64,000 nt of DNA from an uncultured Eubacteriales bacterium (GTDB taxonomy: Bacteria > Bacillota > Clostridia > Christensenellales > Aristaeellaceae). The stretch covers positions 1-64,000 of the forward strand of contig CACZXF010000009.1 in the NCBI GenBank assembly GCA_902785105.1. Reading direction: 5' to 3'. A program made the translations under genes and the position numbers. Shown in pieces: positions 7,365 through 15,681 of the stretch (positions are counted from its first letter, which is position 1; every line of letters starts with the position of its first letter). The notes beneath the pieces are model-generated. The model had not been told where the DNA came from. It did not search any database and saw nothing but the letters and a program-made list of their open reading frames with translations.

Positions 7365-8561
7365 TTGAAGACGACGCTGATAAACAATTGTCTGACCTTC
7401 CAGCCGGAAGGCCGCATTGATTCCAATAATGCGCCGGCGGTCGAGCAGGAGATCATGGCCGCTTTGAACGAGACCCCGGACGTAGATGTTGTCATGGACG
7501 CGGAAAAACTGGAATATATTTCCTCAGCAGGCTTGCGGGTGCTGCTGATGCTCCTGGAAAGCGTGAAAAAATCGCTGACCGTGATAAACGTCTCCCCGGA
7601 GGTCTATGACATATTCGAGGTCACGGGTTTCAGCAAGCTGATGGACGTGAAGAAACGGCTACGGGAGATCAGCGTGGAGGGCTGTGATGAAATCGGCTCC
7701 GGAGCCTACGGCAGGGTATATCGCATCGACCCGGAGACCATCGCCAAGCTTTACGCCCCGTCCGTCGACCTCGCGGTGGTGGAAAGGGAGCGGGACATCT
7801 CCCAAAAGGCCTTTCTGATGGGCATTCCGACGGCCATCTCCTACGATGTGGTGAAGTGTGGCGACTGCTACGGCGTCGTCTACGAGCTTCTGGACGCCCA
7901 GACCCTGGCGCAGGTCATCACAGAAACGCCCGACAGGCTCACGGAGATCACCGTCAGATGCGCCGGGCTGTTAAAGGGACTGCACCGGATCGTGCCGGGC
8001 GCGAATTCCGGTCTGGAAAACAGAAAGGATGAGTTTCTCGGCTGGATCGATTCCATTTCCGAATATGTCACGGCGGCGGAAGCAGACACGCTCAGAAACT
8101 TCATTCGCAGCGTTCCCGATCGTGACACCTTACTTCACGGCGACTTCAATTTCAAAAACATCATGCTGCGCCACGATGAATTCCAGATCATCGACATCGG
8201 CGACGCGGCCATCGGGCACCCGGTATTCGACCTGGGCATGATGATGCAGGTGTATGTCATCATGCCGGAGGGTCTCGGAAGGGAAAAGGGCGAGGCGGAG
8301 GTGAAGCGCATGCTGGGCTTCGAGCCCGCCAAAGCTGCCGAGGTGTGGCACACGCTGTGCGGCGCCTACTTTGGGCTGTCGTCTTCTGAAGAAATTGACG
8401 CCATGACGGCTAAGCTGATGCCCTACGGCATCCTGTGGAATCTCTATCACCGCATCAACAGAGCCCGCGGGGACAGCGGCATGATGTCGATGTTGGTAGA
8501 CAAGATTCTGCGCGGCGAACTGCTGCCCGCCATCAGGCAGAGCCAGCCGTTGGATTTCTGA
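7365..8561 (+). CDS. STAS domain-small molecule/protein kinase-like fusion protein
   Basis: A 398-residue fusion. Residues 1-100 form a STAS (anti-sigma factor antagonist) domain with the strand LTFQPEGRIDSNNAP and the motif LEYISSAGLRVLLML, which places a Ser at the position phosphorylated in SpoIIAA-like proteins. Residues 105-398 are a kinase of the aminoglycoside phosphotransferase/TIGR02172-like superfamily. They contain a Gly-rich loop (GSGAYGRVYR), a Lys in IAKLY, the catalytic loop HGDFNFKNIM near residue 258 and the metal-binding motif IIDIGD. A plausible reading is a partner-switching regulator coupled to a phosphotransferase; no substrate can be deduced. The start is TTG at 7365 with AAAGGA about 10 bases upstream. 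It appears to be transcribed alone. Confidence 0.78.
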   Translation: MKTTLINNCLTFQPEGRIDSNNAPAVEQEIMAALNETPDVDVVMDAEKLEYISSAGLRVLLMLLESVKKSLTVINVSPEVYDIFEVTGFSKLMDVKKRLREISVEGCDEIGSGAYGRVYRIDPETIAKLYAPSVDLAVVERERDISQKAFLMGIPTAISYDVVKCGDCYGVVYELLDAQTLAQVITETPDRLTEITVRCAGLLKGLHRIVPGANSGLENRKDEFLGWIDSISEYVTAAEADTLRNFIRSVPDRDTLLHGDFNFKNIMLRHDEFQIIDIGDAAIGHPVFDLGMMMQVYVIMPEGLGREKGEAEVKRMLGFEPAKAAEVWHTLCGAYFGLSSSEEIDAMTAKLMPYGILWNLYHRINRARGDSGMMSMLVDKILRGELLPAIRQSQPLDF

Positions 8562-8593
8562 TATTATAAGGGTTATATGATCCTGATCAGCCC

Positions 8594-8628
8594 GCAGGGG
8601 CGGCGTTTCGCCGCCCCGCATTTTTTTA
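8594..8628 (+). terminator. Rho-independent terminator with GGGCGGCG stem
   Basis: GGGGCGGCG-TTT-CGCCGCCCC with flanking GC pairs and seven T. The stem is close to the class I interior of the mosaic elements but lacks their ends, so here it acts as an ordinary terminator. Confidence 0.85.
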
Positions 8629-8724
8629 CACCAATATCCATTCTGAAACCACTCATTCAGTACCAGGCATCTCTGGGCCGGTGCGGCTGACCGTGAATTT
8701 TATGTAAGGTCTCCCTTCCCATCG

Positions 8725-8752
8725 TTGACAAATATTTTTTACAGTGTATAAT
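8725..8752 (+). promoter_or_regulatory. Sigma-A promoter of the lysine riboswitch operon
   Basis: TTGACA at 8725-8730 and TATAAT at 8747-8752 with a 16-base spacer. Transcription would start about 10 bases before the riboswitch aptamer. Confidence 0.85.
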
Positions 8753-8771
8753 TGTATTCAAATGAATGATC

Positions 8772-8936
8772 GATAGAGGCGCGGGGAGCATCAGTATCGC
8801 CGTCGAGTCCGCCGAGGGGCTTTGACGCGGCGCGAAAGGGATTCCCGCCGAAATCTGCGGGCTTCGGCAGCTCGGGGGTTGGTGAGGCGCGAAATACGCG
8901 GTTCACTGTCACAATGATATTGTGGAGCGCTATCTC
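8772..8936 (+). ncRNA. Lysine riboswitch (L box) aptamer
   Basis: The 5' strand GATAGAGGCGCG and the 3' strand GGAGCGCTATCTC form the conserved P1/core of the L-box class. In between are further class features: an AGTAT-containing segment, GCGAAAGGGA and GCCGAAATC. The aptamer lies between a strong promoter and a terminator hairpin at 8971-9003, directly in front of an amino-acid ABC importer. High lysine would favour the terminator and switch the importer off. This is the best evidence that the importer carries lysine. Confidence 0.88.
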
Positions 8937-8970
8937 TGATCTCTGTCTTACCCTGAAAGGGCGATTCATG

Positions 8971-9003
8971 TGACCGGAGTATGGAACTTCGGTCATTTGT
9001 TTT
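8971..9003 (+). terminator. Riboswitch-controlled attenuator
   Basis: TGACCGGAGT (8971-8980) pairs over all ten positions, with one G-T wobble, with ACTTCGGTCA (8986-8995), and is followed by TTTGTTTT. It lies between the aptamer and the ribosome binding site, as expected for transcriptional lysine attenuation. Confidence 0.85.
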
Positions 9004-9027
9004 ATATCAGATATGGAGGTTATCGTC

Positions 9028-9825
9028 ATGAAGAGAATCATCGTCACCGTCCTGGCCCTGTGCCTGTTGCTTTCCGCCTGTGCCTTTGCCGAGGGGCAGT
9101 TCCGCGTGGGCATGGAGTGCGACTATCCCCCCTTCAACTGGACCCAGGTGGACGAAAACGAGAACACGGTGCCCATCGACGGCGGCATGGGCTATGCCGG
9201 CGGCTACGATGTGGAGATCGCCAAGCGCGTGGCCGAGGGCCTGGGCAAGGAGCTGGTGATCGTGAAGGTGGAATGGGACGGCCTGATCCAGAAGCTGAAC
9301 GCGGACCAGATCGACGCCGTCATCGCGGGCATGTCCCCCACCGCCGAGCGCAAGATCACCGTGGACTTCACCGACGCCTACTATAACTCCGACCTGGTGG
9401 TGGTCGTCCGCAAGGACAGCGACTACGCCAACGCCACCTCCCTGGAGGACCTGTCCGGCGCGAAGATCACCGGCCAGCTCAACACCTTCCACTACACCGT
9501 CATCGATCAGATCCCCGGCGTCCAGAAGATGCCCGCCATGGACACCTTCCCCACCATGACCGTGGCCCTGACCTCCGGCGCCATCGACGGCTACATCTCC
9601 GAGCGTCCCGGCGCGGTCTCCGCCTGCGCGGCCAATGACGCCCTGGCCTTCGTGACCCCCGGCTTCTCCGCCTCCGAGGAGGACACCTCCGTGGCCGTCG
9701 CCATCAAGCAGGGCAACCCCGAGCTGGTGGAGCAGATCAACGGCATCCTCGCCGGCATCGACGCCGACACCCGCACCCAGCTGATGGACAACGCCGTTTT
9801 GAATCAGCCTATTTCGGCTGATTAA
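9028..9825 (+). CDS. Amino-acid (probably lysine) ABC transporter substrate-binding protein
   Basis: A 265-residue exported binding protein of the family 3 solute-binding proteins (SBP_bac_3), delivering an amino acid to the membrane permease. The signal peptide is MKRIIVTVLALCLLLSACAF; the Cys in LLLSAC could be a lipobox. Family features include FRVGMECDYPPFNW, GYDVEIAKRVAEGLG and the ligand-contacting IAGMSPTAERK. The substrate is inferred from the upstream L-box riboswitch rather than from binding-pocket residues. GGAGG upstream supports 9028 rather than the ATG at 9013. First gene of a three-gene operon. Confidence 0.9.
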   Translation: MKRIIVTVLALCLLLSACAFAEGQFRVGMECDYPPFNWTQVDENENTVPIDGGMGYAGGYDVEIAKRVAEGLGKELVIVKVEWDGLIQKLNADQIDAVIAGMSPTAERKITVDFTDAYYNSDLVVVVRKDSDYANATSLEDLSGAKITGQLNTFHYTVIDQIPGVQKMPAMDTFPTMTVALTSGAIDGYISERPGAVSACAANDALAFVTPGFSASEEDTSVAVAIKQGNPELVEQINGILAGIDADTRTQLMDNAVLNQPISAD

Positions 9826-9827
9826 TG

Positions 9828-9913
9828 TGGAATTGGGAATGGGGAATGGGGAATTGAGTTACCGGGAACCCGGGCTATTTCATTCCCCATTCCCCATTTC
9901 CCATTCCCCATTT
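9828..9913. repeat. Palindrome built of GGAATGGGG / CCCCATTCC motifs (class IV-like)
   Basis: Tandem GGAATGGGGAAT-type units on one arm face ATTCCCCATTCCCCA units on the other, around an ACCGGGAACCCGGG core. It sits inside the amino-acid importer operon, between the binding-protein and permease genes. A stable hairpin here could lower expression of the downstream genes relative to the abundant binding protein. It lacks the terminal repeats of the mosaic family. Confidence 0.75.
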
Positions 9914-9934
9914 TTTATTTAAGGATGTGATTTC

Positions 9935-10726
9935 ATGCCCAACGCGCAATCCGGTTTCTTTGAATGGGTGTTCTTCTTCGTGCGCACCTACGGCCCGATG
10001 TTCCTGCAAGGCGCGGGGACGACGCTGCTGATCGCCCTGACGGGCACACTGGTGGGTTTCATCATCGGCCTGGCGGTGGGCTATGTGCGGGCCATCCCCT
10101 GCGCGAAGGAGGACGGCGCGGTCAAATACTGGCTGCTCAAACTGGCCCGGACGCTGCTGGGCGTGTACATCGAAGTCTTCCGCTCCACGCCGATGATCGT
10201 GCAGTCGATGGTGATCTTCTATGGCGCGTCGTCGGTGCTGCACATCAATTTGCCCTACCTGCTGGCGGGCTTCATCATCGTCTCCATCAACACGGGCGCG
10301 TACCTCTCGGAGATCGTGCGCGGCGGCATACAGTCCGTCGATCCGGGGCAGATGGAGGCCGGCCTCGCCATCGGCATGACCTACGGCCAGACCATGCTGA
10401 ACGTTGTGCTGCCCCAGGCCATCCGAAACATACTGCCCGCGCTGGGCAACGAGTTCGTGGTCAACATCAAGGACACCTCGGTGCTGAACGTCATATCGGT
10501 GACGGAGCTTTACTTCGTCTCCAAGTCGGCGGCGGGCACCTACTTCAAGTACTTCGAGGTGTTCTTCATCACCAGCGTCATCTATTTCGTGATGACCTTC
10601 ACCATCACCCGCTTCCTGCGCTGGGTGGAGAAGAAGATGGACGGCCCCCAGAACTACGCCATTCACGGCTCCCAAACCGTGCCGGATGTCGAACTGATCC
10701 CGAAGGGAGGCGCGACGAATGAATGA
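9935..10726 (+). CDS. Amino-acid ABC transporter permease
   Basis: A 263-residue inner-membrane permease of the HisM/GlnP type (polar amino-acid transport family), with about five membrane helices. The conserved EAA loop is seen as [11 protein letters not shown] earlier and as [20 protein letters not shown] near residues 148-167. It forms the membrane channel with the ATPase encoded next, whose start overlaps its end by 8 bases. Substrate specificity (lysine) is inferred from the riboswitch. AAGGATGTG precedes the ATG. Confidence 0.92.
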   Translation: MPNAQSGFFEWVFFFVRTYGPMFLQGAGTTLLIALTGTLVGFIIGLAVGYVRAIPCAKEDGAVKYWLLKLARTLLGVYIEVFRSTPMIVQSMVIFYGASSVLHINLPYLLAGFIIVSINTGAYLSEIVRGGIQSVDPGQMEAGLAIGMTYGQTMLNVVLPQAIRNILPALGNEFVVNIKDTSVLNVISVTELYFVSKSAAGTYFKYFEVFFITSVIYFVMTFTITRFLRWVEKKMDGPQNYAIHGSQTVPDVELIPKGGATNE

Positions 10727-11459
10727 GACCGTATTGCAGGTCAGGCACCTGAGCAAGTCCTTCGGCGACCATGAGGTCCTCCGGGACGTGGACTTCACCG
10801 TCTCCAAGGGCGAGGTCATCTCCATCATCGGCTCCTCCGGCTCCGGCAAGTCCACCCTCCTGCGGTGCATGAACCTGCTGGAAAAGCCCACCAGCGGCGA
10901 GGTGCTGTTCCACGGGGACAACATACAGGCCCCCGGCTTCAATCTCCAGACCTACCGCGCTCACGTGGGCATGGTGTTCCAGTCCTTCAACCTCTTCGCC
11001 AACATGACCGCGCTGGACAACTGCGTGGTGGGCCAGATGAAGGTGCTGGGCCGCTCCAGGGTCCAGGCTCAGAACATCGCCATGGCATTTCTGGAGAAGG
11101 TGGGCATGTCCGCCTATGTCAAGGCCAAGCCCCGCCAGCTCTCCGGCGGCCAGAAGCAGCGCGTCGCCATCGCCCGCGCCCTGGCCATGAACCCCGAGGT
11201 GCTGCTCTTCGACGAGCCCACCAGCGCCCTCGACCCTGAGATGGTCGGCGAGGTGCTCACCGTCATGAAGGACCTGGCCTCCACCGGCCTCACCATGCTG
11301 GTGGTCACCCACGAAATGGGCTTCGCCCGCGACGTCTCCGACCGCGTGGTCTTCATGGACGGCGGCGTCATCGTCGAGTCCGATGTCCCCGAGGTCGTAT
11401 TCACCCAGCCCAAACACCCACGCACACGGGAGTTTTTGGCGAGGATACTGGAAAACTGA
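10719..11459 (+). CDS. Amino-acid ABC transporter ATP-binding protein
   Basis: A 246-residue GlnQ/HisP-type ATPase that powers the importer. Walker A is GSSGSGKST near residues 36-44, the signature is LSGGQKQR near 140, Walker B is [13 protein letters not shown] near 160-172, and the switch His is in VVTHEMGFA. It overlaps the permease gene by 8 bases, which indicates translational coupling. A terminator follows directly. Confidence 0.95.
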   Translation: MNETVLQVRHLSKSFGDHEVLRDVDFTVSKGEVISIIGSSGSGKSTLLRCMNLLEKPTSGEVLFHGDNIQAPGFNLQTYRAHVGMVFQSFNLFANMTALDNCVVGQMKVLGRSRVQAQNIAMAFLEKVGMSAYVKAKPRQLSGGQKQRVAIARALAMNPEVLLFDEPTSALDPEMVGEVLTVMKDLASTGLTMLVVTHEMGFARDVSDRVVFMDGGVIVESDVPEVVFTQPKHPRTREFLARILEN

Positions 11460-11469
11460 TACGCAAAAA

Positions 11470-11499
11470 CGGAAAAGCATCGACGCTTTTCCGTTTTTT
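11470..11499 (+). terminator. Terminator of the amino-acid importer operon
   Basis: CGGAAAAGC at 11470-11478 pairs with GCTTTTCCG at 11485-11493, followed by six T. The converging PIN-domain gene ends immediately downstream. Confidence 0.9.
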
Positions 11500-11500
11500 C

Positions 11501-11893
11501 TTACCAAATTGATATAACCTCGGCATATTTATGGATGTTCTCATCCTTCGTTACAACAGGCAGCTTCCTCACAATGGCCTGTGCGATAATCATGTGGTCA
11601 AATGGGTCCTCATGAATATGAGGCAAGATTCTGATTCTTTCGCAATCCTCCGCCGTAATGGGCAGAATTTCTATGCCATAGATTTCGCAGAATTGCCGGA
11701 ATTCCGGGATGCTTCTGTCCAAGTGGAGCCGCTTTTCCTTCCGCGTCAGCGAAGCCTTTATCGCCATCTTCCACAGGGAAACAACGCTGATGGCGGTTTT
11801 ATTTTGCCCTATAACCTGCTTCGTGGTCGCGGACAGCCTTTCATCATCGCCCATCGCCCAGAGCAGGGCATGGGTATCCAATCGCACCATCAT
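11501..11893 (-). CDS. VapC-type PIN domain toxin
   Basis: A 130-residue PIN-domain ribonuclease, probable toxin of a type II toxin-antitoxin pair. It begins with the PIN motif RLDTHALLWAM, supplying the first metal-binding Asp. Acidic residues follow at the expected places: EDCERI near residue 85 and HEDPFDHMIIAQA near 95-107, and it ends VVTKDENIHKY. The subfamily (SxVSLWKMAIK, ITAEDCERI) is the one commonly paired with DUF2281 antitoxins. Its start overlaps the antitoxin stop codon, with GAGGA a few bases upstream. Confidence 0.88.
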   Translation of the reverse strand: MMVRLDTHALLWAMGDDERLSATTKQVIGQNKTAISVVSLWKMAIKASLTRKEKRLHLDRSIPEFRQFCEIYGIEILPITAEDCERIRILPHIHEDPFDHMIIAQAIVRKLPVVTKDENIHKYAEVISIW

Positions 11894-12099
11894 GTGTAAT
11901 CCTCAAATTCAGGCAGCGGGTCGTCGAAGTTGTCGGCGACTTCGATTTTCCCACGGAGTATACCAAAGGGGAAGCTTGACGGCGGCTTTTGCTCCTCCCG
12001 CTGCTCTGAAAGCAGGACTTTCAGAAAGTCACCCGCCTGCTTCTTTCTGTCCTCGCTCAGGGCGTTCCACGTCTCCGCCACCCATGCCGGCATCGCCAT
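11890..12099 (-). CDS. DUF2281-type antitoxin
   Basis: A 69-residue protein upstream of and overlapping the PIN toxin gene. The C-terminal part ILRGKIEVADNFDDPLPEF resembles the toxin-binding tail of DUF2281 antitoxins, which lack a clear DNA-binding domain. The N-terminal part (WNALSEDRKKQAGDFLKVLL) is predicted helical. GGAGG eight bases upstream supports the ATG at 12099 over the in-frame GTG at 12108. Confidence 0.8.
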   Translation of the reverse strand: MAMPAWVAETWNALSEDRKKQAGDFLKVLLSEQREEQKPPSSFPFGILRGKIEVADNFDDPLPEFEDYT

Positions 12100-12122
12100 G
12101 AATCCCACCTCCTTGTGGTTCC

Positions 12123-12151
12123 ATTATAGCATGAACGGCGGGAAAAGGCAA
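12123..12151 (-). promoter_or_regulatory. Promoter of the toxin-antitoxin operon, overlapping a hairpin
   Basis: On the minus strand TTGCCT (12151-12146) and TATAAT (12128-12123) are 17 bases apart. The -35 lies within a GGCGGGAAAAGG/CCTTTCCCGCC palindrome at 12137-12171, which could be an operator or the end hairpin of the neighbouring amidase gene. Confidence 0.6.
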
Positions 12152-12179
12152 TTGCTTCGCCCTTTCCCGCCATTTCGTT

Positions 12180-12968
12180 TTATCTTTCAAAATAATCGCA
12201 AATGCCCTCGACCATGCCCTCGGCCAGCTTTTGCTGGTATTCAGGGGTGTTGAGCTTTTGATCCTCCTCGGGGTTGGACATGAAGCCGCATTCGACGAGG
12301 ATGCAGGGGACGGTGGACCAGTTGAGGCCGGTATAGGTATCGCTTTCGTAGATATCGCGCATTTTGGCCCCGGTGGCCTCGCACATGCGGGGGAGGAGGG
12401 CCTCGGCGGCGGCGTAGCTGGCCTCGGAGATATCGTAGCTCTCATTGACGAACAGGCCGATGCCGTTGGCCTTGCGGCCCTCCGCGCCGTCGCAGTGGAT
12501 GCGGAGAACGAGGTCGCAGCCGAGATCATTCATCATCTTCGCCCGCTCCTGGTTGGAAATGTCCACGTCGTGGGTCTCACGGGTCATGTAAACCTCGGCG
12601 CCCTCAGCCAGAAGAGCGTCCCGCAGGGCGAAGGAGATTTCCAGCACGGTGACGTACTCCGGGATGCCGGTGGAGACGCCCTCGGTGCCGGAGGAAACCT
12701 TGGCCTTCTTCTGCTTGCTGTTCGGCGCGATGGTCTCCCGGTCGCTGTTGCCGCGGCGCTGATGGCCGGGGTCGATGCCGATTTTGATGCCCGCCAGCCG
12801 TCCCGGCTCGGGGGTGGGCTCCGGGGTGACGGTGGGCGTCGCAGTGGGTTCAGCCGTGGCCGTGGGGTCGGGCGGGGCCGTGGGTTCCTGGGTCGGGACC
12901 TCCGCCAGCGCACAGATTCCGCAGAGCAGCATCGCCGTCAGCAGCGTAGCAAGAATGCGTTTTGTCAT
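12180..12968 (-). CDS. Secreted N-acetylmuramoyl-L-alanine amidase (Amidase_3)
   Basis: A 262-residue cell-wall hydrolase that cleaves the amide bond between muramic acid and the stem peptide. A signal peptide (RILATLLTAMLLCGICALA) and a Pro/Thr/Glu linker (residues 24-55) precede the catalytic domain. Zinc-binding residues are visible as the His in IGIDPGHQ and the His in DLVLRIHCDGA, and the catalytic Glu as LVECGFMSN. A Glu in the EYVTVLEISF segment is the likely third ligand. GGAGG lies 9 bases before ATG 12968 and only 3 before the in-frame ATG at 12974, so I chose the former. No wall-binding repeats are present. Confidence 0.9.
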   Translation of the reverse strand: MTKRILATLLTAMLLCGICALAEVPTQEPTAPPDPTATAEPTATPTVTPEPTPEPGRLAGIKIGIDPGHQRRGNSDRETIAPNSKQKKAKVSSGTEGVSTGIPEYVTVLEISFALRDALLAEGAEVYMTRETHDVDISNQERAKMMNDLGCDLVLRIHCDGAEGRKANGIGLFVNESYDISEASYAAAEALLPRMCEATGAKMRDIYESDTYTGLNWSTVPCILVECGFMSNPEEDQKLNTPEYQQKLAEGMVEGICDYFER

Positions 12969-12992
12969 GTTCATACACCTCCATTATACTGA

Positions 12993-13144
12993 GTCGCCGC
13001 CCGCCGGGTGCTGCGATGTGCAACGGGCAAGGGCGGGCGGCGAAACGCCGCCCCTACAAGGGTTTTTCGAGCATCCATCTTCTTTCGCCGGGTTTGACGG
13101 CGCGGCACCCACAGGGTGGGCGGCGAAACGCCGCCCCTACAGGG
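12993..13144. repeat. Two GGGCGGCG palindromes (class I-like interior without ends)
   Basis: CGCCGCCCGCC near 12994 faces GGCGGGCGGCG near 13033, followed by AAACGCCGCCCCTACA. A second GGGCGGCGAAACGCCGCCCCTACA occurs at about 13117-13140 and overlaps the last codons of the TetR gene. The core is the same as in the class I mosaic elements at 32971 and 52948, but the ends are absent. Confidence 0.75.
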
Positions 13145-13844
13145 TCCCCTGCTCCAATCGGGTCAGCTCCTCGGTGGCCTGTATCCAGTCGGCGACCATG
13201 GTGTTGACGTCGAAGAGCTGTATGGTGCCGTAGGGGGCGCCGGAAAGGAGTTCGACACTCTCCCGGTAGGCGTTCACCAGCTCGATCATTTTTATCATGC
13301 GGTCGGGGCTCTCGGTCTGGGCGGCCAGCAGGTCGCAGGCCTCGTCGTTGACGTCGCAGGCCAGCAGGAGCAGCAGACGGCCCGTCTCCAAGGGATGGCG
13401 GGCGTGGAGCGTGCCCTGGGAGAAGCCCTCGGTCAGCGCGTCGCGGACGGATTCCGTCAGGTTGTCCGTGAGGATGCGCCGACGGTAGTCCCGCATGGTG
13501 GCGTCGTGGTCACGATAGCACACCTTCAGCATCAGCGCCGCGAAGTGGATGTCCTCGGCTTCAAATAGATTCGCCTGACGGAGCAGCAGGTTCAGCTTGT
13601 CCATTGGACTGCGCCGCCCGGAAAAAAGTTCCACCTTCAGTTTGTCAAACTGTCCGAGCCAGCGGCGCTCGCAGATCTCACGAAGCACCGTCTCCTTGGC
13701 GTCGAAATAGTGATAGAAGCCGCCCTTGGAGATGTTCAGCCGGTTCAATATGTCCTGTACGCTGGTGCGGTCATAGCCCTGCTCAAAGAACAGGGCCTCA
13801 GCGGCGTCGATGATCTGGCCGCGCCTCAAATCGCCTTTTTTCAT
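13137..13844 (-). CDS. TetR/AcrR family transcriptional regulator
   Basis: A 235-residue one-component repressor. Residues 8-54 carry the TetR HTH: IIDAAEALFFEQGYDRTSVQDI, then LNISKGGFYHYFDAKETVL. The C-terminal ligand domain is not recognisable to a subfamily. The start (AGGAG seven bases upstream) lies 47 bases inside the end of the YgiQ-type gene, so the two are co-transcribed and overlapping. The stop is within a GGGCGGCG palindrome. Confidence 0.92.
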   Translation of the reverse strand: MKKGDLRRGQIIDAAEALFFEQGYDRTSVQDILNRLNISKGGFYHYFDAKETVLREICERRWLGQFDKLKVELFSGRRSPMDKLNLLLRQANLFEAEDIHFAALMLKVCYRDHDATMRDYRRRILTDNLTESVRDALTEGFSQGTLHARHPLETGRLLLLLACDVNDEACDLLAAQTESPDRMIKMIELVNAYRESVELLSGAPYGTIQLFDVNTMVADWIQATEELTRLEQGTL

Positions 13845-15657
13845 GCTTTTTCTCCTGTGTCTTTCTGTCCCGCTCGTAGGGCGTGATCAGACATTCCTTG
13901 CCCCAGCCGATCAGGTCCTCCCGCCCGGCCTTTTTCAGCGCCTTGAGAACGAGCTGCCGGTTATAGGGCTTGAAGTAGTGCATCAGCGCCCGCTGCATGG
14001 CCTTTTCCTCGGGGTCCCGGGGGACGTAGACCGGGGTCATGTCCCGCGGGTCCAGCCCGGTGAAGAACATGGCCGTGGACAGCGTGCCCGGCGTGGGGTA
14101 GAAGTCCTGCACCTGGTCCGGGTGCTGGCCCGTGCGCTTCATGTACTGGGCCAGCAGTATGGCATCGTCCAGCGTACAGCCGGGGTGGCTGGACATGAAG
14201 TAGGGCACGAGATACTGCTTCAGGCCGAGGTTTTCGTTGATCTGTTTGTATTTCCGGACGAATGCGTCGTAGGTCTCCACCTCCGGCTTGCCGAGATAGT
14301 GAAGCGCCCGCGGACTGACATGCTCCGGGGCCACCTTGAGCTGCCCGGAGATGTGATGCTTCGCCAGTTCCTGCAAAAAGTTCGATTTTTTATCCGCCAT
14401 CACATAGTCGTAGCGTATGCCCGAGCGCACGAACACCTTTTTCACCCCCGGCAGCTCCCGCAGGGCCCGGAGGATGTCGATGTACTCCCGATGGTCGGCC
14501 ACCATGTTGGGACAGGGCTTCGGGAACAGACACTGACGGTGCTTGCAGGTGCCGCACTTGAGCTGCTTCGCACAGGCGGGTTTTCTAAAGTTCGCCGTGG
14601 GGCCGCCGACGTCGTGGATATAGCCCTTGAAGCCGGGCTGCCGGGTCAGCAGCTTCCCTTCTTCCACGATGGACTTCTTGCTTCGGGACGTGACGATCCG
14701 CCCCTGATGGAAGGTCAGCGCGCAAAAATTGCAGGCCCCGAAGCACCCGCGCACCGAGGCAATGGAAAACTTGACCTCCTCGATGGCCGGGATGCCGCCC
14801 AGCTTGTCGTACATCGGATGCCAGGCCCGCTGGTAGGGCAGCGCGTAGACGGCGTCCAGCTCCTTTTCCGTCAACGGCATATCCGGTATGTTTTGAAGCA
14901 TCCAGCGCTTGCCGTGCTTCTGGGCGATGGGCTTGCCGCGGACGGGATCCTGCTGGTCGTACTGCACCTTGAAGGCCTCGGCGTAGGCGCGCTTGTCCTT
15001 CGCCACTACCTCCATCGGCTGTATCTCAATGAACCCCTCGGGGACCTCGTTTGACATCACGCAGGTGCCGGGGACGCGCATTTCGGAGAAGTTCCGCCCC
15101 TCCTTCATCCACTCGGCCACCTTCAATATGCTCCGCTCGCCCATGCCGAACATCAGCACGTCCGCGCCGGCATCCACCAGCATGGAGTTGCGGACCCGGT
15201 CGTCCCAGTAATCGTAGTGGGCGAAACGCCGAAGCGACGCCTCCACTCCGCCGATGGCGATGGGCACATTGCCCCAGGCTTCCCGGATGCGGTTGCAATA
15301 CACGATGGTCGCCCGGTCCGGCCGGTGCCCCGCCTTGCCGCCGGGGGAATAGGCGTCCTCCGAGCGGCGCTTTTTCGCCGCCGTGTAGTGGTTCACCATC
15401 GAATCGATGACCCCCGCCGTCACTAAAAAGCCGATCTTCGGTTTTCCAAAAGCCTTGAACCCCTCGCAGTCGTGCCAGTCCGGCTGGGGCAGCATCCCCA
15501 CGCGATAGCCCGCCGCCTCCAAAACCCGGCTGATGATCGCCAGCCCAAAGGAGGGATGATCCACATACCCGTCCCCCGTGACATACACAAAGTCCACCGC
15601 GTCCCACCCACGGGCGCGGGCCTCTTTCATATTCACGGGCAGAAATCCGTTAGACAT
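13798..15657 (-). CDS. YgiQ family (UPF0313) radical SAM protein
   Basis: A 619-residue radical SAM enzyme of the conserved YgiQ family; the reaction is not known to me. The N-terminal part is the family-specific B12-binding-like domain (residues 1-280, e.g. PIAIGGVEASLRRFAHYDYW). The iron-sulfur motif CFGACNFCAL (CxxxCxxC) is near residue 305. A Cys-rich CGTCKHRQC segment and the DUF3362-like C-terminal part (DFYPTPGTLSTAMF) follow. Length is normal for the family. Its 3' end overlaps the tetR-like gene by 47 bases. Confidence 0.92.
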   Translation of the reverse strand: MSNGFLPVNMKEARARGWDAVDFVYVTGDGYVDHPSFGLAIISRVLEAAGYRVGMLPQPDWHDCEGFKAFGKPKIGFLVTAGVIDSMVNHYTAAKKRRSEDAYSPGGKAGHRPDRATIVYCNRIREAWGNVPIAIGGVEASLRRFAHYDYWDDRVRNSMLVDAGADVLMFGMGERSILKVAEWMKEGRNFSEMRVPGTCVMSNEVPEGFIEIQPMEVVAKDKRAYAEAFKVQYDQQDPVRGKPIAQKHGKRWMLQNIPDMPLTEKELDAVYALPYQRAWHPMYDKLGGIPAIEEVKFSIASVRGCFGACNFCALTFHQGRIVTSRSKKSIVEEGKLLTRQPGFKGYIHDVGGPTANFRKPACAKQLKCGTCKHRQCLFPKPCPNMVADHREYIDILRALRELPGVKKVFVRSGIRYDYVMADKKSNFLQELAKHHISGQLKVAPEHVSPRALHYLGKPEVETYDAFVRKYKQINENLGLKQYLVPYFMSSHPGCTLDDAILLAQYMKRTGQHPDQVQDFYPTPGTLSTAMFFTGLDPRDMTPVYVPRDPEEKAMQRALMHYFKPYNRQLVLKALKKAGREDLIGWGKECLITPYERDRKTQEKKHEKRRFEARPDHRRR

Positions 15658-15681
15658 GGCATGGAACCTCTTTTCGTATTA

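Noticed and set aside
8594..8628. GGGCGGCG hairpin considered as another mosaic element
   Set aside because: It lacks the family ends and has a T run directly after the stem, so a terminator explains it.
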